A stretch of DNA of 64,000 bases from Moringa oleifera. Its lineage: Eukaryota; Streptophyta; Magnoliopsida; Brassicales; Moringaceae. Positions 1 to 12,181 of this stretch are shown piece by piece. The stretch is taken from positions 1,860,001-1,924,000 of the forward strand of contig JAJFZO010000344.1 of NCBI GenBank assembly GCA_021397835.1, read 5' to 3'. The notes beneath the pieces are model-generated. The model made no database searches and was not told where the DNA came from. It was given only the letters and a program-made list of their open reading frames with translations. Position 1 is the stretch's first letter, and every line of letters starts with the position of its first letter. Position numbers and translations under genes: made by a program.

Positions 1-207
1 AACAGTAGAAAGAAAGGGACGCTCACGCACGCCCACCACTAATAAGCCAAAATTAGAGTCGACCTTCCTCAGCCTTCCCCTTTATGTCAATTTTTTTTTT
101 TTGGCGAAGCTGTGAATTCATGTGCAAGTGAATGAACGAGCTAGCGAGTAGTGAGTGAAGTGAGTACTGAACAAGCAATGTTCCTAAAAAAAAAAAAGGA
201 CTAGACC
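1..207. other. Left flank, no gene seen
   Basis: No coding frame or RNA gene is visible. The stretch has a T-run near 97-110 and an A-run at 186-197. A CACTA string at 37-41 could be the 5' terminus of the element that follows, but it is not matched by the proposed 3' terminus. Confidence 0.4.
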
Positions 208-279
208 TTTATTCACAATTATAGCCATAACTGTGAATAAAGGTTTTTATTCACAGTTATGGCTGTAATTGTGAATAAA
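208..279. repeat. Inverted repeat, 34-bp arms, CACTA 5' subterminal hairpin
   Basis: Arms at 208-241 and 246-279 are reverse complements with one mismatch and a 4-nt loop. The arm core TTTATTCACAGTT is the same motif that is repeated near the 3' end of the element (11195-11706). Subterminal repeats of this kind are the binding sites of the CACTA accessory protein in known families. Binding here is inferred. Confidence 0.75.
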
Positions 280-769
280 AGCCCTGCATCTTCTCCAAAA
301 ACATCGATAAAATTTTTTCATTCTTTTTTCACACTTACTCAGGATAAACTTCATTGATTCTTCAGGTAGTAAATATCAGGTATGAAGTGCACACTATGAG
401 GAGAGCCTCTCCGGGTTCTAGATGTGCAAACCAGACATTCGATTGGCCTTAACTATTTGCATCGAAGAGATTAAGAGTGTGCGTGGTACTACTTGCTTTT
501 GGGTTACATAACTGGTAGCTTGAATCTCCTCTCTTTTTGTGGTAAGTTTAATCCTTTCTCCCTAAATGTTATGCTTATCTTTTTTGTTAAAATCCAAAAA
601 TTATTGTTCCTTGATTTTTTCCTTTTAGTTTCATTATTTTTAAGCTCAAATATGGATGTGATTCTCCTTCCATTGGGATTCTAGATATGTGCATGGTTTT
701 ACTTTCATCAAAATTTTACATTTGTTCTGGGGTTCAAAATGTTTGTTAAGGTCCTAAATTTAGATGTAT
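280..769 (+). other. Probable 5' leader of CACTA 1, no gene seen
   Basis: No recognisable coding region. The stretch lies between the 5' subterminal hairpin and a degenerate minisatellite, where CACTA elements normally carry promoter, leader and first intron. A 63-codon frame near 493-684 is low-complexity and hydrophobic and has no family signature. Confidence 0.35.
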
Positions 770-1720
770 GGGGTCCCGAAGTTAAGATGAGAGTTCTTGG
801 GTGAGGAATTCTAGATTTGGGCCGAGAGTTCTTGATTTGGGTGAAGGGTTCCAGATCTGGGCTAGGATTTCAGATTTGGGGATTCCAGATCTAGGTGAGG
901 GGTTCCAAATCTGGCTGAGCATTCCAGATCTAGGTGAAGGGTTTGAAGGTTCCAAATCTGGGTGAGAGGTTTCAAGTCGGGGCTCCAGATTCCAGATCTA
1001 TGTTGGAGGTTCCAAATCTAGGTGCAAGACTTCATATCTAGGCTAAGAATTCTAGATCTTGGTTAGGATTTCGGATCTCTGCTAGGGATTCTAAATCTGT
1101 CTACAGGGCTTCAAATATAGGCTAGGGATTTGATATCTTCATTGGGATTTTAGATATGTGTTGGGAGTTCTAAATCTAGGTATGAGGTTTTTAATCTGGG
1201 TTAGGTTTTCATATCTATGCTGAGGGTTCCAAATTTGGATGCGGGGTTTTAGTTTTTAGCTAGGGATTCTAGATCTTGGTTGAGATTTTAGATGTATACT
1301 AGGATTTTCAAATATGGGTGCGGGGTTTTAGATTTGGGCTAGGGATTCCAGATCTTGGTTAGGATTTTGAATTTGTGTTGAGGGTTCAAAATCTGGGCTA
1401 CGGATTCCAGACCTGTGTTAGGATTCAAGATCTGGGTGCGATTTTCTACTTTCATCAAGATTTTAGATTTAGGCGTGGTTCTACTTGTATCGGGGTTTCA
1501 CATCTGGGTTGGGGATTTCAGATTTATGCTGGGGGTTCCAAATTTGTGATAAGGGTTCTAAATTTAGGTGCAAGGTTTTACTTTCATTGGGGTTCCAGAT
1601 CTGGACATTGTTTTACTTCCATCGAGATTCCAGATCTAACAGATCAAAATCTTGGCCTTCACTGATTGCAACAAAGGAAGTGTGATTCTACTGTCATCCG
1701 GGTTCCAAACCTAGTTGATT
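770..1720. repeat. Degenerate ~20-bp minisatellite
   Basis: About 950 bp are built from diverged copies of a unit close to GGTTCCAGATCTGGGCTAG, with frequent variants such as GGTTCCAAATCTGGGTG and GATTCTAGATCTTGG. Dozens of copies follow each other with small length changes. Open frames across it (for example 1375-1665) arise from the repeat and are not genes. It sits inside the 5' part of CACTA 1, where tandem-repeat blocks are common in this superfamily. Longer spacers near 1440-1640 carry a repeated phrase, CTACTTTCATC or TTACTTCCATC, suggesting a higher-order unit. Confidence 0.85.
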
Positions 1721-3751
1721 AAAATATCCTTTTAGTTTTGGCAAGGTTAATCTTTTCTTTTCAATTTATAATTACTATTTTTTTTCTTATTAGTATCAGT
1801 TTTTACTTTTTTTTGTTCTTTTCCAGCTATTGGCCTGGCTCTTCTCCAGCAAATATGACCAAAAAGGAACTTTGTGGACCTTGATTTAAGTTTGCTTCTC
1901 GAGAAATTTTTAATAGCAACCAAACTATCATGTAGCCTAAATTAAAGTATGAGATAAATCATTATCTGAAGTAAAAGACAAATGAAATACTCATGGTCTA
2001 ATATTCAGGATTATGTTATAAATAAATTATTGAGCAAATAATAGTATTGTTTGCAACAACCAAGGAGGAAGAATCTGTAACTTTTTACATCTTTATTTTC
2101 AAGTCATTTACTTTTTCTGTATATATAAATACAAAATTGCATCGACCCACTTGATCCTATACAAATCTTTTTCCAGTATATGAGTAACTTTACACTATGA
2201 CATTGAAAAATCAAATGTCTCCATAAGAAAGAAAAATATACCAATTGGTATTATTTCTCATGAATAACGGTAGCATGAGAAAAAGTTTTTAATAATACAA
2301 AAGAAGTATAGGATGGGATTTAAATTAATTGTTATCATTATTGATTATGACAAATTAAAACATCTCATAACTTATAGATTGTAAAGATTTACAAATTTAT
2401 GTAAAAAAATTATATGAAATGATAATTGGTTATTTGTTGTTTAATATCATTTGTGTGCTATTTGATTATTATAATTAAAAAATAATAATTAAATGAAATT
2501 AGGAATATTAATTAAAATATTTTAGTAATTTAATTTTACGAGATTTTATAATGGTATTTCTATTTTTATAACGATTATTAAAAATCATCATGACAATAAT
2601 ATCTACAATGATCATCATTATATAAAAAAAATTGGTAATGATATTGACCAAATTTGAAAACTTTATTTAAATAGAAGAGACTATTATATGATCTTTAATT
2701 TCAGATGGGCAGAAGCCTAAGGCTAACATTATTAAGATATTAGATTTTATTATTTTTGGCTTATATAATAAAAATCTAAATTTAGTCCGATCAGAGTTGC
2801 AATATGTGGATGATACTGTCAATTATTTGATTTCATTTACAGTCTTGTTAGTAAATATAGTTAAGTTTGTGTCATCGACAAAAGTCTTGCAGATATTTTA
2901 AAAAATATTTTTTTCAAGATTACTATTAATTCGAGGGTCTTTAGAAGTGGGCTTATATAATAAGTTGATCTTTCTATTTTCAATTTTTTAAGTATTCAGT
3001 TTTTTCTTAGAAAAGTTGACAACTTCAAAGATTTAGTAATTGTGATTAATAATAAGTTAATTAGCAAAATTATTATTTCAACATGATTTGTGTTTTTGTA
3101 GAAGAAGATAGTATTACAAGCTAATTGGGGAATCATCAATAAGATAAGCATTATTCTTTTACAAAATTTTATTTAATGATTTTTTTAATTTGATGTACAT
3201 TCAAGTTATACTTGTGTAATTTTACATTTAAAATTTATTTCACTAATTAGTAAAAAAATCCATTTATGTGTACAATGTTAGTACATTATGCTTAGTAAAT
3301 ATAACCTTAGATACCGTTTTAGATTATAAATAAATATTTTATTATAGTCCACGGATATAACATGTGGATTAAATAAAAATTTTCGTTTACAATTCTTTAA
3401 TTGTCAAGTTTGGACAGTTTGAAAATGTAATATTTATGTATTGCACATGATGTATAAATCTTGATTCATTTTATTTCATAACAAATTTCGAGTAACATAT
3501 CCTTTGTTCTTCGAGTACATACTAATGGATATTTATTGATGTTCTAATAAAAAAAAACACTAAAAAGTATCTACATAAATCATATGCTTGAAGAACTATA
3601 GGGATATGGTGTCGAATTTTTTATGAAATTAAATGAAGCATGATTTATCGTATGCTTCACATAGATGTTGCTTTTCTGAATGGTATAAGATCATCCTACC
3701 TATAAAAATTAGTTGACATGGATACATATACATTGATAGAATCAAGTTGAT
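1721..3751. other. AT-rich non-coding stretch inside CACTA 1
   Basis: I see no gene, tRNA or recognisable transposon domain. Composition is strongly AT-rich with poly-A/T tracts. It probably represents an intron or leader of the element's transposase gene, though no splice sites could be placed with confidence. Confidence 0.35.
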
Positions 3752-6700
3752 GTGCTAACATATGAAGTGTTAAATATTAGAATGGACAAGACTTGGATTT
3801 TCGCTGATAGAAGGTCAGATGAGTATGATAAAGGTGTAACTAATTTCTTGAAATATACCATTCGAAAGTCTGATAATCTTGAGCATATTCGTTGTTTATG
3901 CATTAAATATGGTAATATGAAACGTCTCACTCGACGTGAGATACGAGATCATTTATTTGTTAATAGAGTTTATCGAAGTTATAATAATTGGATATGGTAT
4001 GGGGAAGCATGTTTTGATGGGTCTTTTACAAGTCGAAATGCTAAAGCTAATAGGGAGGTCATTTAAGAAGAAGAAGTTGATAACACTGTAGAGATGGTTC
4101 AAGAGGCATTTGTAGAGTACAACCGTAATGCTAACCAGTTCATGAAGTTACTTAGTAATGCTAAGAAACCTTTGTATTCTGGATCGATAAAGTTCACTAA
4201 ATTATTTGCTCTAGTTAAACTTTACAATTTGAAGGCGAAGTATAATTGGTCTAACTAGAGCTTCAATGAACTTTTAAATTTGATATCTGAAATGTTGCTA
4301 GAGAATAATGAAATGCCTACATCTATGTATGATGCCAAAAAAACATTAAATGCATTAGGCATGGAGTATCACAAGATCCATGCATGTTCGAATGATTGCA
4401 TATTATATTGAAAAGAGTTTCAAAATGAGATTCAGTGTCCAACTTGTGGTCTTTCTAGATGGAAAATTATGAAGAATAGTAACAAGATACAGACTGTGGT
4501 GCTGGCTAAGGTGTTATGATATTTTCCACCAATACGTAGGTTTAAAAGAATGTTTAAAAGCTTTGAAATATCGAAACATCTGATATGGCATTCAAGTCAA
4601 AGAGAAGTTGACAGCCAGTTAAGGCATTCGTCAGATACACCATCATGAAAAATAGATGACTATATGTGGCCAGAATTTGCATCAGAACTAAGAAACTTAA
4701 GGCTTTCTATTTCAGCTGATGGGATTAATCCTCATAGTACATTAAATAGTCGATATAGTTGTTGGCCGATTGTTATGGTGGCATATAATTTACTATCATA
4801 GTTAACAATGAAGAGAAAGTTCATGATGTTAACACTTTAATATCAGGCCCTAAACAAAATGGTAATGATATAAATATTTACTTGGCACCACTCATAGAAG
4901 ACTTACGGATATCATGGGACACTGGTGTGGAAGTTTATGACGCGTACCAAAAAGAATCGTTCAACTTGAGAGCTATTTTGTTGTGGACTGTTAATGATTT
5001 TCTTGCTTATGGTAACTTGTTTGGTTGTACGGTTAAATGTTACAATGCTTGTCCTATCTGTGTTGAGAATACCAATGCAGTTCGTTTACAGCATAGTAAG
5101 AAAATATCATATATTGGACATAAAAGATTTTTACCATGACATCATCCTTATCGTAAATAAAAGAAAGCTTTTAATGGGGAACAAGAATTCAGAGTTGCTA
5201 AATAACCATTAGCTAGTGAATAAGTCTTCTCTAAGGTTCAAAGTTTATCAAATTCATGGGGGAAGTCGAAAAAACAACATAAATGAAATAATGAAGATGT
5301 GGTTTCATAATGTTGAAAGAAGAGATCAATTTTTTTTTGACTTATCATACTGGAAATCCTTACATGTCAGACACGTGCTTGATGTTATGCATATAGAAAA
5401 GAGCATATGTGATAATCTTGTAGGCACATTGCTTAATATTGCGGGAAAATCAAAAAATGGGGTAACAACTAGAATGGATCTGCAAGAAATGGGATTAAGG
5501 TATGAATTGGTACCACAACATCACAATAATGATACATTTCTACCACTTGCATGCTATACATTGTCGAGAGATGAAAAAAGGAGATTTTGTAAAGTGCTCA
5601 GTAAGATTAAGGTGCCAGATGGGTATTCTTCAAACATTAGAAATCTTGTTTTTATGGATGATTTAAAGCTATATCGGTTAAAGTCGTATGATTATCACAC
5701 TTTAATGGAACAACTCTTACTTGTTGCTTTATGAGCAGTGTTACCAAAACATGTCAGATATGCTCTAATTAGACTTTGCATGTTCTTTAATTCGTTATGC
5801 CAAAAGGTGGTAGATATTTCAAAGTTAGATGACATCCAATGTGAACTTGTGACAACACTATGTGTACTAGAGAAGTACTTTCCTCCCAGCTTCTTTGATG
5901 TTATGGTTCATTTAACTGTTCACCTAGTTAGAGCAGTGAAACTATGTGGTCCTGTATATTTGAGATGGATGTATCCATTTGAAAGATACATGAAGGTGTT
6001 GAAGGGTTATGTTCAAAATCGTAACAGGCCTGAGAGATGTATTGCTCAATCATACATAGCAGAAGAGGCACTAGAATTTTATGTAGATTATTTATCCAAG
6101 ACAGATTCTGTTAGGATTCCTTTAAGGAAGAATGTATGTGATTATTCAACTCAAAATGGAAGACCTTTAACTGGTGGATGGATCGAGCAAGTTCACCATG
6201 ATCTTCTTCAACAAGCCCATTTATATGTTTTAACGAATAGAAGTGAAGTTCAACCTTACATAAGGTAATATTTATAACCCATTTATTATACCACATCAAA
6301 GACAATTTCAAATGTTTATATGAATTATTCTTATCATGTAGTGAGCATTTAAACCAATTAACTGTTAACAATCCCATGAAGTCAAAAAGACGAAAATGGT
6401 TGCATGATGAGCATAATCGTACCTTCATCAATTGGTTGCACACACAGGTAAGAATATTTACAAGTCCACCCTTAAGTCATATTTGTCCATAATGGTTGAT
6501 CTAATAAATTATTTATTATAGGTTGGGTATCAACTTTCATTATTTAATCATAATATCTCATCAACTTTATAATGGATTGCTCATGGACCTCAAGTCACAG
6601 TAATCAAGTATCCTGGATACATCATTAATGGTTGTCGTTTTTATACAAAAGAAAGAGACAACTCATGAGTGCACCAAAACAGTGGAGTCACTTTAATTGC

Positions 6701-7154
6701 TAATACCATGCAAAATTCGAGTGCAAAAGATAAAAATCTAGTATATGGTGATATGGTATTTTATGGGATAATACAAGAGATATGGGAGCTAAATTACACT
6801 CTATTTAGAGTCCTGAATTTTCAATGCGATTGGATTGAGAATAGTAATGGTGTTAAAGTTGATGATTTAGGAGTTATCCTGGTTGATCTTAATCGAATTG
6901 GGCATAAAAATAATCAATTTATACTAGCTTCACAAGCAAGACAAGTATTTTATGTTGAAGATCCAATCAATACAAAATGGTCGCTTGTAATGTCAACACC
7001 TCGAAAAGACTTTGATGAAGAAGATGATTTGGGTGACATTAGTCTGGATCATATGCCTTTTTGTAATAATTTACCATCATTTGAACTCTTCGATCAAATA
7101 GAAGACAATGTAGTTGCATATGCTAGGGAAAATGGTGAAGGATTATGGGTTTGA
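3752..7154 (+). pseudogene. CACTA TNP2-type transposase pseudogene
   Basis: This encodes the main transposase of CACTA element 1, a nuclear protein that cuts and moves the element. Domains in order: a transposase-associated N-terminal domain (3752-4025, ending in WIWYGE), the Tnp2 core (about 4100-5700, with LWTVNDFLAYGNLFG at about 4980 and HVRHVLDVMHIEKS at about 5365), DUF4218 (5739-6264, with LPKHVRYALIRLCMFFNSL and YPFERYMKVLKGY), and DUF4216 (6522-7154, from YPGYIINGCRF to ARENGEGLWV). Two introns can be placed from GT/AG sites: 6265-6341 and 6448-6521. The middle exon reads EHLNQLTVNNPMKS. Several in-frame stops (for example at 4064 and near 4256) and frameshifts in the Tnp2 core mean it cannot encode an intact protein. 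The last exons are the best kept. Family assignment is from well-known domain signatures; boundaries upstream of 3752 are uncertain. Confidence 0.88.
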
Positions 7155-7319
7155 CTAATATGATAGGTAATGTTAAACTTTACATATGCCTTATAATTTT
7201 TTTTAATCTATTTTTTTATGAATTGAGTTTTTACATGTTAGTTTTTATTCACTTTTAACTTTGTATGTTTTATGAATATGTATTGTTAATTTGCTAGTAT
7301 TTAATTTGTAGATTTAATG

Positions 7320-10300
7320 GGTTCATCAGATCAAGCAGCTCATGCCTCTCGAAAATGCAAAAAATGAGGCATTACCACTATGCCTAATGTTATTAAGTGT
7401 AGATCAATGGGACAAAGGATATCAATCTAATTAAATGAGAAAGGACAGCCTATCGGAAAGCATGGTGCAACGATAAATAGTTATATTGGTGTCATTGTAT
7501 GACATGTAGTGCCTATTATGCTTAACAATTGGCATGCTATCCCAGATGAGTTAAAGAATAAGATTTAGGAAACAATTTCAGTACGTGTTATAAAATATGC
7601 AAGTGCTTACATGTAAAATTGAATTATATGCTCATGATTTATTTTCATTAATTTGTGTAAATGTGTTTTATAGGGGACATATGACATTGATATAACTTTG
7701 GAAAGGTATGTACTCCAATCTGCAACATAAAAATGGAGGAGCTTCAAAATCGTTCTTATGAGGAAATACATCTTGCCTTTCATGGATGACCTAGAATACT
7801 TGAGGTTGCCACCAGCAAAATATAGGAGTTTCATAGATTTAGATGTATGGCATGCATTTATGAACTCTCTCGCCTTTCAGAGGAGTTTCAAGTATTACAT
7901 TAACCAAATAGAGATGTTTATTTTTGAAACTTTCACTAAATATTGATATTCGTTTATATTATAGCGAAAGAGAATTGTTGCAATAGAAAGAAGGAAGAAA
8001 AATATATATGATCATCGTCTTACTCGAAAAGGATTTGTAGGGTTAGAGATAGAACTTGTAAGTTAATTATGTTTTGGTTTTTTTTGTACAAATTTTTGAA
8101 CATGTGATGGATCCATTTTGTTTACTTTAATTAACTACATTAAACGATTTTGTATGATTGCTTGTAGAAGAAGTCATTGAGTACTGAGGAAAAAATTGAT
8201 CATGCTACATTATGAAAAGCAGCACGATGTAACAAACAAGGAGATACACAAATGAAGCGACCAAAAAGTGTGTTAAAAAGATTGTACGTATTTGATAAGT
8301 CTTTACTTCTATTTGATTTGTACTTATTTAAATGTCACATTTATGTAACAATTCCATTCTGACTTTGTAGGATGAGTTGATGACATGGGAGAGTCAAGGT
8401 ACATTTAAACCGGTACATGTGAATGACATCCTCACAAAAGCTTTGGGCATACCTGAACATCCTGGTCGTATTAGAGGTTAGGGATCTGGAGTAACTATAA
8501 CCTCGTATTTTGGGAGGATTAAAACACATATCGTACCAGTAAGTGAAGCACCATATGATAAACAAGATTTTATGAACATGATAAAGTGGTTCTCGCAACA
8601 TAAAGATGTTTTAGATGACATTTTGGGGGATAGAGTTACTTACCCAATCGAATATCATTCAAATGCCATTTCGTTCAAGTAGAGCTAGCAATAACATGGC
8701 TCGAATAGATGATAATGAAAAAAGTCCAACATCACCTCCTCAACCTTCACTAGTTGGTCCATGAAAGCCTACACCGTTCAATAGTAAGGTATGTCACATG
8801 TTATATTTCTATTAAAGAAAAGAATAAAAGTTTTGAGACATTAAATTGTGCTTTGACTATTCATTGTAATGTGTATAATGCGGTTTGTACATTGGTTTTT
8901 TAGAGGATATCGTGGCCCATGGATCAGTTTTCATAGATACTACCACGAATCAAACTATCCATGGGCATCCTCTGCTTGATGGAGATGTTAGGGTGATAGT
9001 GGATGTAGCTATTCGGGGGGATGCTCATTTGCTTCACCCAATACTAGAAGCAGAAATTTTTACTGTATTTGAAATGGTTGGCACACATGTTGCTTGGCCA
9101 CGAGATTAGGTCATCACACATGAATATGAGGTATTTTTATGTCAAAAGTTGAATTTTTTTTTTTTAGTTCTTTTACTGAACATGACTTCTTAACTATTTT
9201 ATTTCTAGTCAATGAATAGAAGAAAGATGCAAAAGTTGCAAGTTAGACCAGTATCAACATTGTTGAAACAACCATCATTGCAGCAATTGTCTTCTATTGG
9301 GTTGCCATTATCGCTGAAGGTATTGCATGAGCATGTCACAAAGGTAATGGATCATGATGGAGTCATCACATTCCTTTGCAAAAAAAAAACGGTATTTGCT
9401 AATGAAGGCTCTATATATGTGATGCAAGAAGGTATAATACAATTTTGTCACATGGAAGAGATAAGTGTTACTATCATTCAAGCTTACATTGTGTACGTAT
9501 TTTTTTCTTTTATTAGTTTATTGATCTTACAATTATGTCATTTTCATATTTATATATGTTTTTTATATTTTCAGTAAGCTTCACAAAGATTTGGTTGCAC
9601 TTAGCTTCAATCAAAATATTTTATTTGCTGATTCGTCAATGGTATCAGTTGTAAGCGGTATAAAGATAGAAGATCAAGCTCGTCATATTGCAACTAGATT
9701 AGCCCAACCATGTGACAAAGGAGTAGTGATCTTCCCGCATAACATAACATAAGCATGAACTTAATTTTTTTAATTGCATTAGTTAAATAACTAAAATTTA
9801 GGCATCATTGGATGTTGGTGATTGTTGAGCCGTGGGAGTTCATATATACAGTTTTTGATTCTCTAGGGCATGGTTCTCGCACTTAGTTAGGCATGCTCAT
9901 GTCCATGTGAGTTTAATTATTTTATACTTATATTAGTATATGTAATTGTAGTTTCAAGATTAATAATTTTTTTAACTCTTTTATAATGTTTTTTGCAATA
10001 GACATGTCATCTATTAGCCGACGGAATTGCCAAAGTACTGTTGCTAAGGTATATATGCTACGGACCATATATTATATTAAATTTCATTATTTTTAGTCAT
10101 AAAATGTAACATTTAAATTATACTAATGTAGTGTTCACGTCAACCTTATAACCATGAGTGTGGGTATTATGTGATAAAATACATGAGGGATATCATTAAC
10201 AGATATAACAATAATGCACCATACTCGAAAATAGTAAGTTTTTAAATAATTTGTTTATGTAAAATATTTTCTATAATATTGAAATTATAGTTGTAGTAAC

Positions 10301-10419
10301 TTTTATATTTTTCACATGTATAGCTAATGGGTATTGATACCTACAGTCAGTCTGAGCTTAATGATGTCAAACAAGAGTTTGGGCAATTCATATGGAGCAT
10401 TATGTTAGGATTCAGGTAA
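7320..10419 (+). pseudogene. CACTA second gene: Ptta/En/Spm transposase domain fused to Ulp1-like protease, decayed
   Basis: Four blocks follow one another, split by short AT-rich introns. First is a Transposase_24-like region (7340-8630: GQPIGKHGATINSYIGVI, NNWHAIPDELKNKI, GTYDIDITLERY, then RRIVAIERRKKN). Second is a conserved HG.PL..DVRV.VDVA...VAWPRD segment (8905-9109, probably DUF8039). Third is a linker (9212-9475). Fourth is the catalytic part of a C48/Ulp1 cysteine protease. The protease triad region is visible: HHWMLVIVEPWEF with FDSLGHGS (about 9800-9870) gives His and Asp, and CSRQPYNHECGYYVIKYM (about 10131-10186) gives Gln and Cys. Known Ulp1 enzymes remove SUMO from proteins in the nucleus; for the transposon copies the substrate is unknown. 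Stops (for example at 8479 and in the DSLGHGS exon) mark it as a pseudogene. It lies directly after the TNP2 gene in the same orientation. Confidence 0.8.
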
Positions 10420-11194
10420 AAGTGTAGGACTTTTATTTCAAATTTTGGAATACAGTATATAGCTGTTAGGAATTGTAAGTATTTGCCTTTTAACTTTTAA
10501 TTTGTAAATTAATTTTTCTCAATGTGTTTCATACATAGCTAGAAGGTTATATGGATGAGAATTATGATTCACTATAGTTTCGAAATGGAAATCAATATGT
10601 GTTATGTTGAAGTGTATTATGATGAAAGAAGTGATCATGACTGTATGCTATATTGGATTAAAATATGTTATGAATAGATGAAGTGATGGTGGTGTTAGAT
10701 TGTATTAAGGTATGTTACATTGCACTAGAGAGTGTTGTCATGAAAAAGGTGGTGGTGGTAGTGCATTTGATTGTACTAAAGTGTGTAAATACTATTGAAG
10801 TGCTTTTTGATTAAAAAAGTGGTGGTAATGCATTACATTTATTGAAGTGTGTTAGTAGTATTGAAATCATTTGTGATGTTTATCTTTTTATCGTATGCAA
10901 CATTTTTTTGATATTTTCAAATTTTAATTTTGGGTAAATAGAAAAATGTGAATTCGTAAGCAAAAAATTTTAATTTTGAAAAAAAAATGTAATCAAATAA
11001 TAATTACAAATATGAATTATAATTACGAATTAAGATTATTAAAAATTAAATAATGATTCAATTTTAAACTATTAAACGTTAGAAACAAAAAAATAAATAG
11101 TAATTCAAATTTTTAATTATTTATCGATTCAAATTTTGATTTTTTTTATTTTTTAAAATAAATAAATAAAAATTAATTATAATTTATCTATAGT
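10420..11194. other. 3' untranslated and AT-rich region of CACTA 1
   Basis: No coding signature. 10560-10880 contains loosely repeated phrases such as GAAGTGTGTTA and AGTGGTGGT, and 10900-11190 is very AT-rich. It separates the protease gene from the 3' subterminal array. Confidence 0.45.
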
Positions 11195-11706
11195 TTTTAC
11201 AAAACTGTGAATAAAACCGTAAAATAAATTAAATGATTTTAATTCAAAATAATTATTTATTCACAGTTTTAGAACTATGAATAAATTTAATAAACTGTGA
11301 ACTAATATAGTTTTATTCATAGTTATAGAATTGTGAACAACTCTTTAATGAACTGTGAAATATAGTTGTTTTATTCACAGTTCTCAAATTGTGAACAAAA
11401 CTTTTAATGAACTGTGAACTAAGTTTCTTTATTCATAATTTTATTCACAATTCTTGAATTGTAAACAAAACTTTAATGAACTATGAACTAAAGTGTTTTA
11501 TTCACAGTTTTAAAACTGTGAACAAAACTTTAATGAACTGTGAACTAAAGTTTCTTTATTCATAGTTTTATTCATAGTTCTAGAACTGTGAATAAAACTT
11601 TAATAAACAATAAAGTAATGTTTGTTTAATTCACAGTTTTAGAACTGTGAACTATATTGACTGACTTTTGTTCACATTGATATAGTCCATAGTTTTACAA
11701 TTGTGA
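11195..11706. repeat. CACTA 3' subterminal hairpin array
   Basis: The motif TTTATTCACAGTT and its complement AACTGTGAATAAA alternate in inverted pairs about 60-75 bp apart, each pair able to fold into a short hairpin. They are separated by a second repeated phrase, ACTTTAATGAACTGTGAACT. The same motif forms the hairpin at 208-279. This density and arrangement is typical of the subterminal zone where the CACTA accessory protein binds. Confidence 0.88.
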
Positions 11707-11752
11707 ACAAAAGTCATTTAAAGCTCTTAATAAAAAGTTATTTTATTGTAAT

Positions 11753-12181
11753 GTCTCTTCACGTTGTATCTAAGATCTACACAACCAAGCTCGTCTTTTT
11801 AGTAACACATTGTTCTTCAAAAGCAAAAAGTATTTGGATGGGTCAAGAGATTAACAGGTCTATAATTGAAAGATAATGTATCTTAATAATGCGAAGATTT
11901 TATATGTTTTAAAAGAATAATCGTGACGTATCATACATATCGTAACATGAGCAAAGAACTGTGCTATGTTTGATTAAATCATGACTTAGCCATCAAATTC
12001 GTATCATTTTGTGAACCATCATGTCTTTATTCATAAATTGATATTTCTTTAATAAAATCTATACATAAGATAATATCATTGCTTATTTATCTAAATCGTT
12101 ATTTATTTACTAAACTTCAGTTTTGTTCTTTTTTCTAAAATTGTCACTTCTTTTCTAAAATGTTTTCATGGTCATGGCAGA
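11753..12181. other. Spacer between CACTA 1 and the MULE relic
   Basis: No gene recognised. It may include the 5' part of the MULE element, but no terminal inverted repeat was identified. Confidence 0.35.

Larger units (their letters stand above)
208..11752 (+). mobile_element. CACTA (En/Spm) transposon 1, decayed, ~11.5 kb
   Basis: This is a DNA transposon of the CACTA superfamily, carrying a TNP2-type transposase pseudogene (3752-7154) and a second gene with a Transposase_24-like region plus a Ulp1-like protease (7320-10419), both on the plus strand. Both ends carry the same subterminal motif, TTTATTCACAGTT and its complement: a 34-bp-arm hairpin at 208-279 and a dense array at 11195-11706. 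That shared motif ties the two ends together. The right end is placed at about 11752, where TTATTGTAATG resembles a mutated TTGTAGTG terminus. The left terminus is not certain and may lie upstream of 208. The element is seen as a decayed copy with many stops. The family assignment is secure; the exact boundaries are inference. Confidence 0.75.

Noticed and set aside
37..54. CACTAATAAGCC as 5' terminus of CACTA 1
   Set aside because: It does not match the proposed 3' terminus, and no subterminal repeats lie between it and 208. Not strong enough to set the boundary.
1375..1685. Overlapping open frames of 66 and 96 codons
   Set aside because: They are translations of the minisatellite in two frames and have no protein-family signature.
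11195..11706. Regularly spaced repeats resembling a CRISPR array
   Set aside because: The repeats alternate in orientation, vary in sequence and spacing, and sit at the end of a eukaryotic transposon. They are CACTA subterminal repeats.
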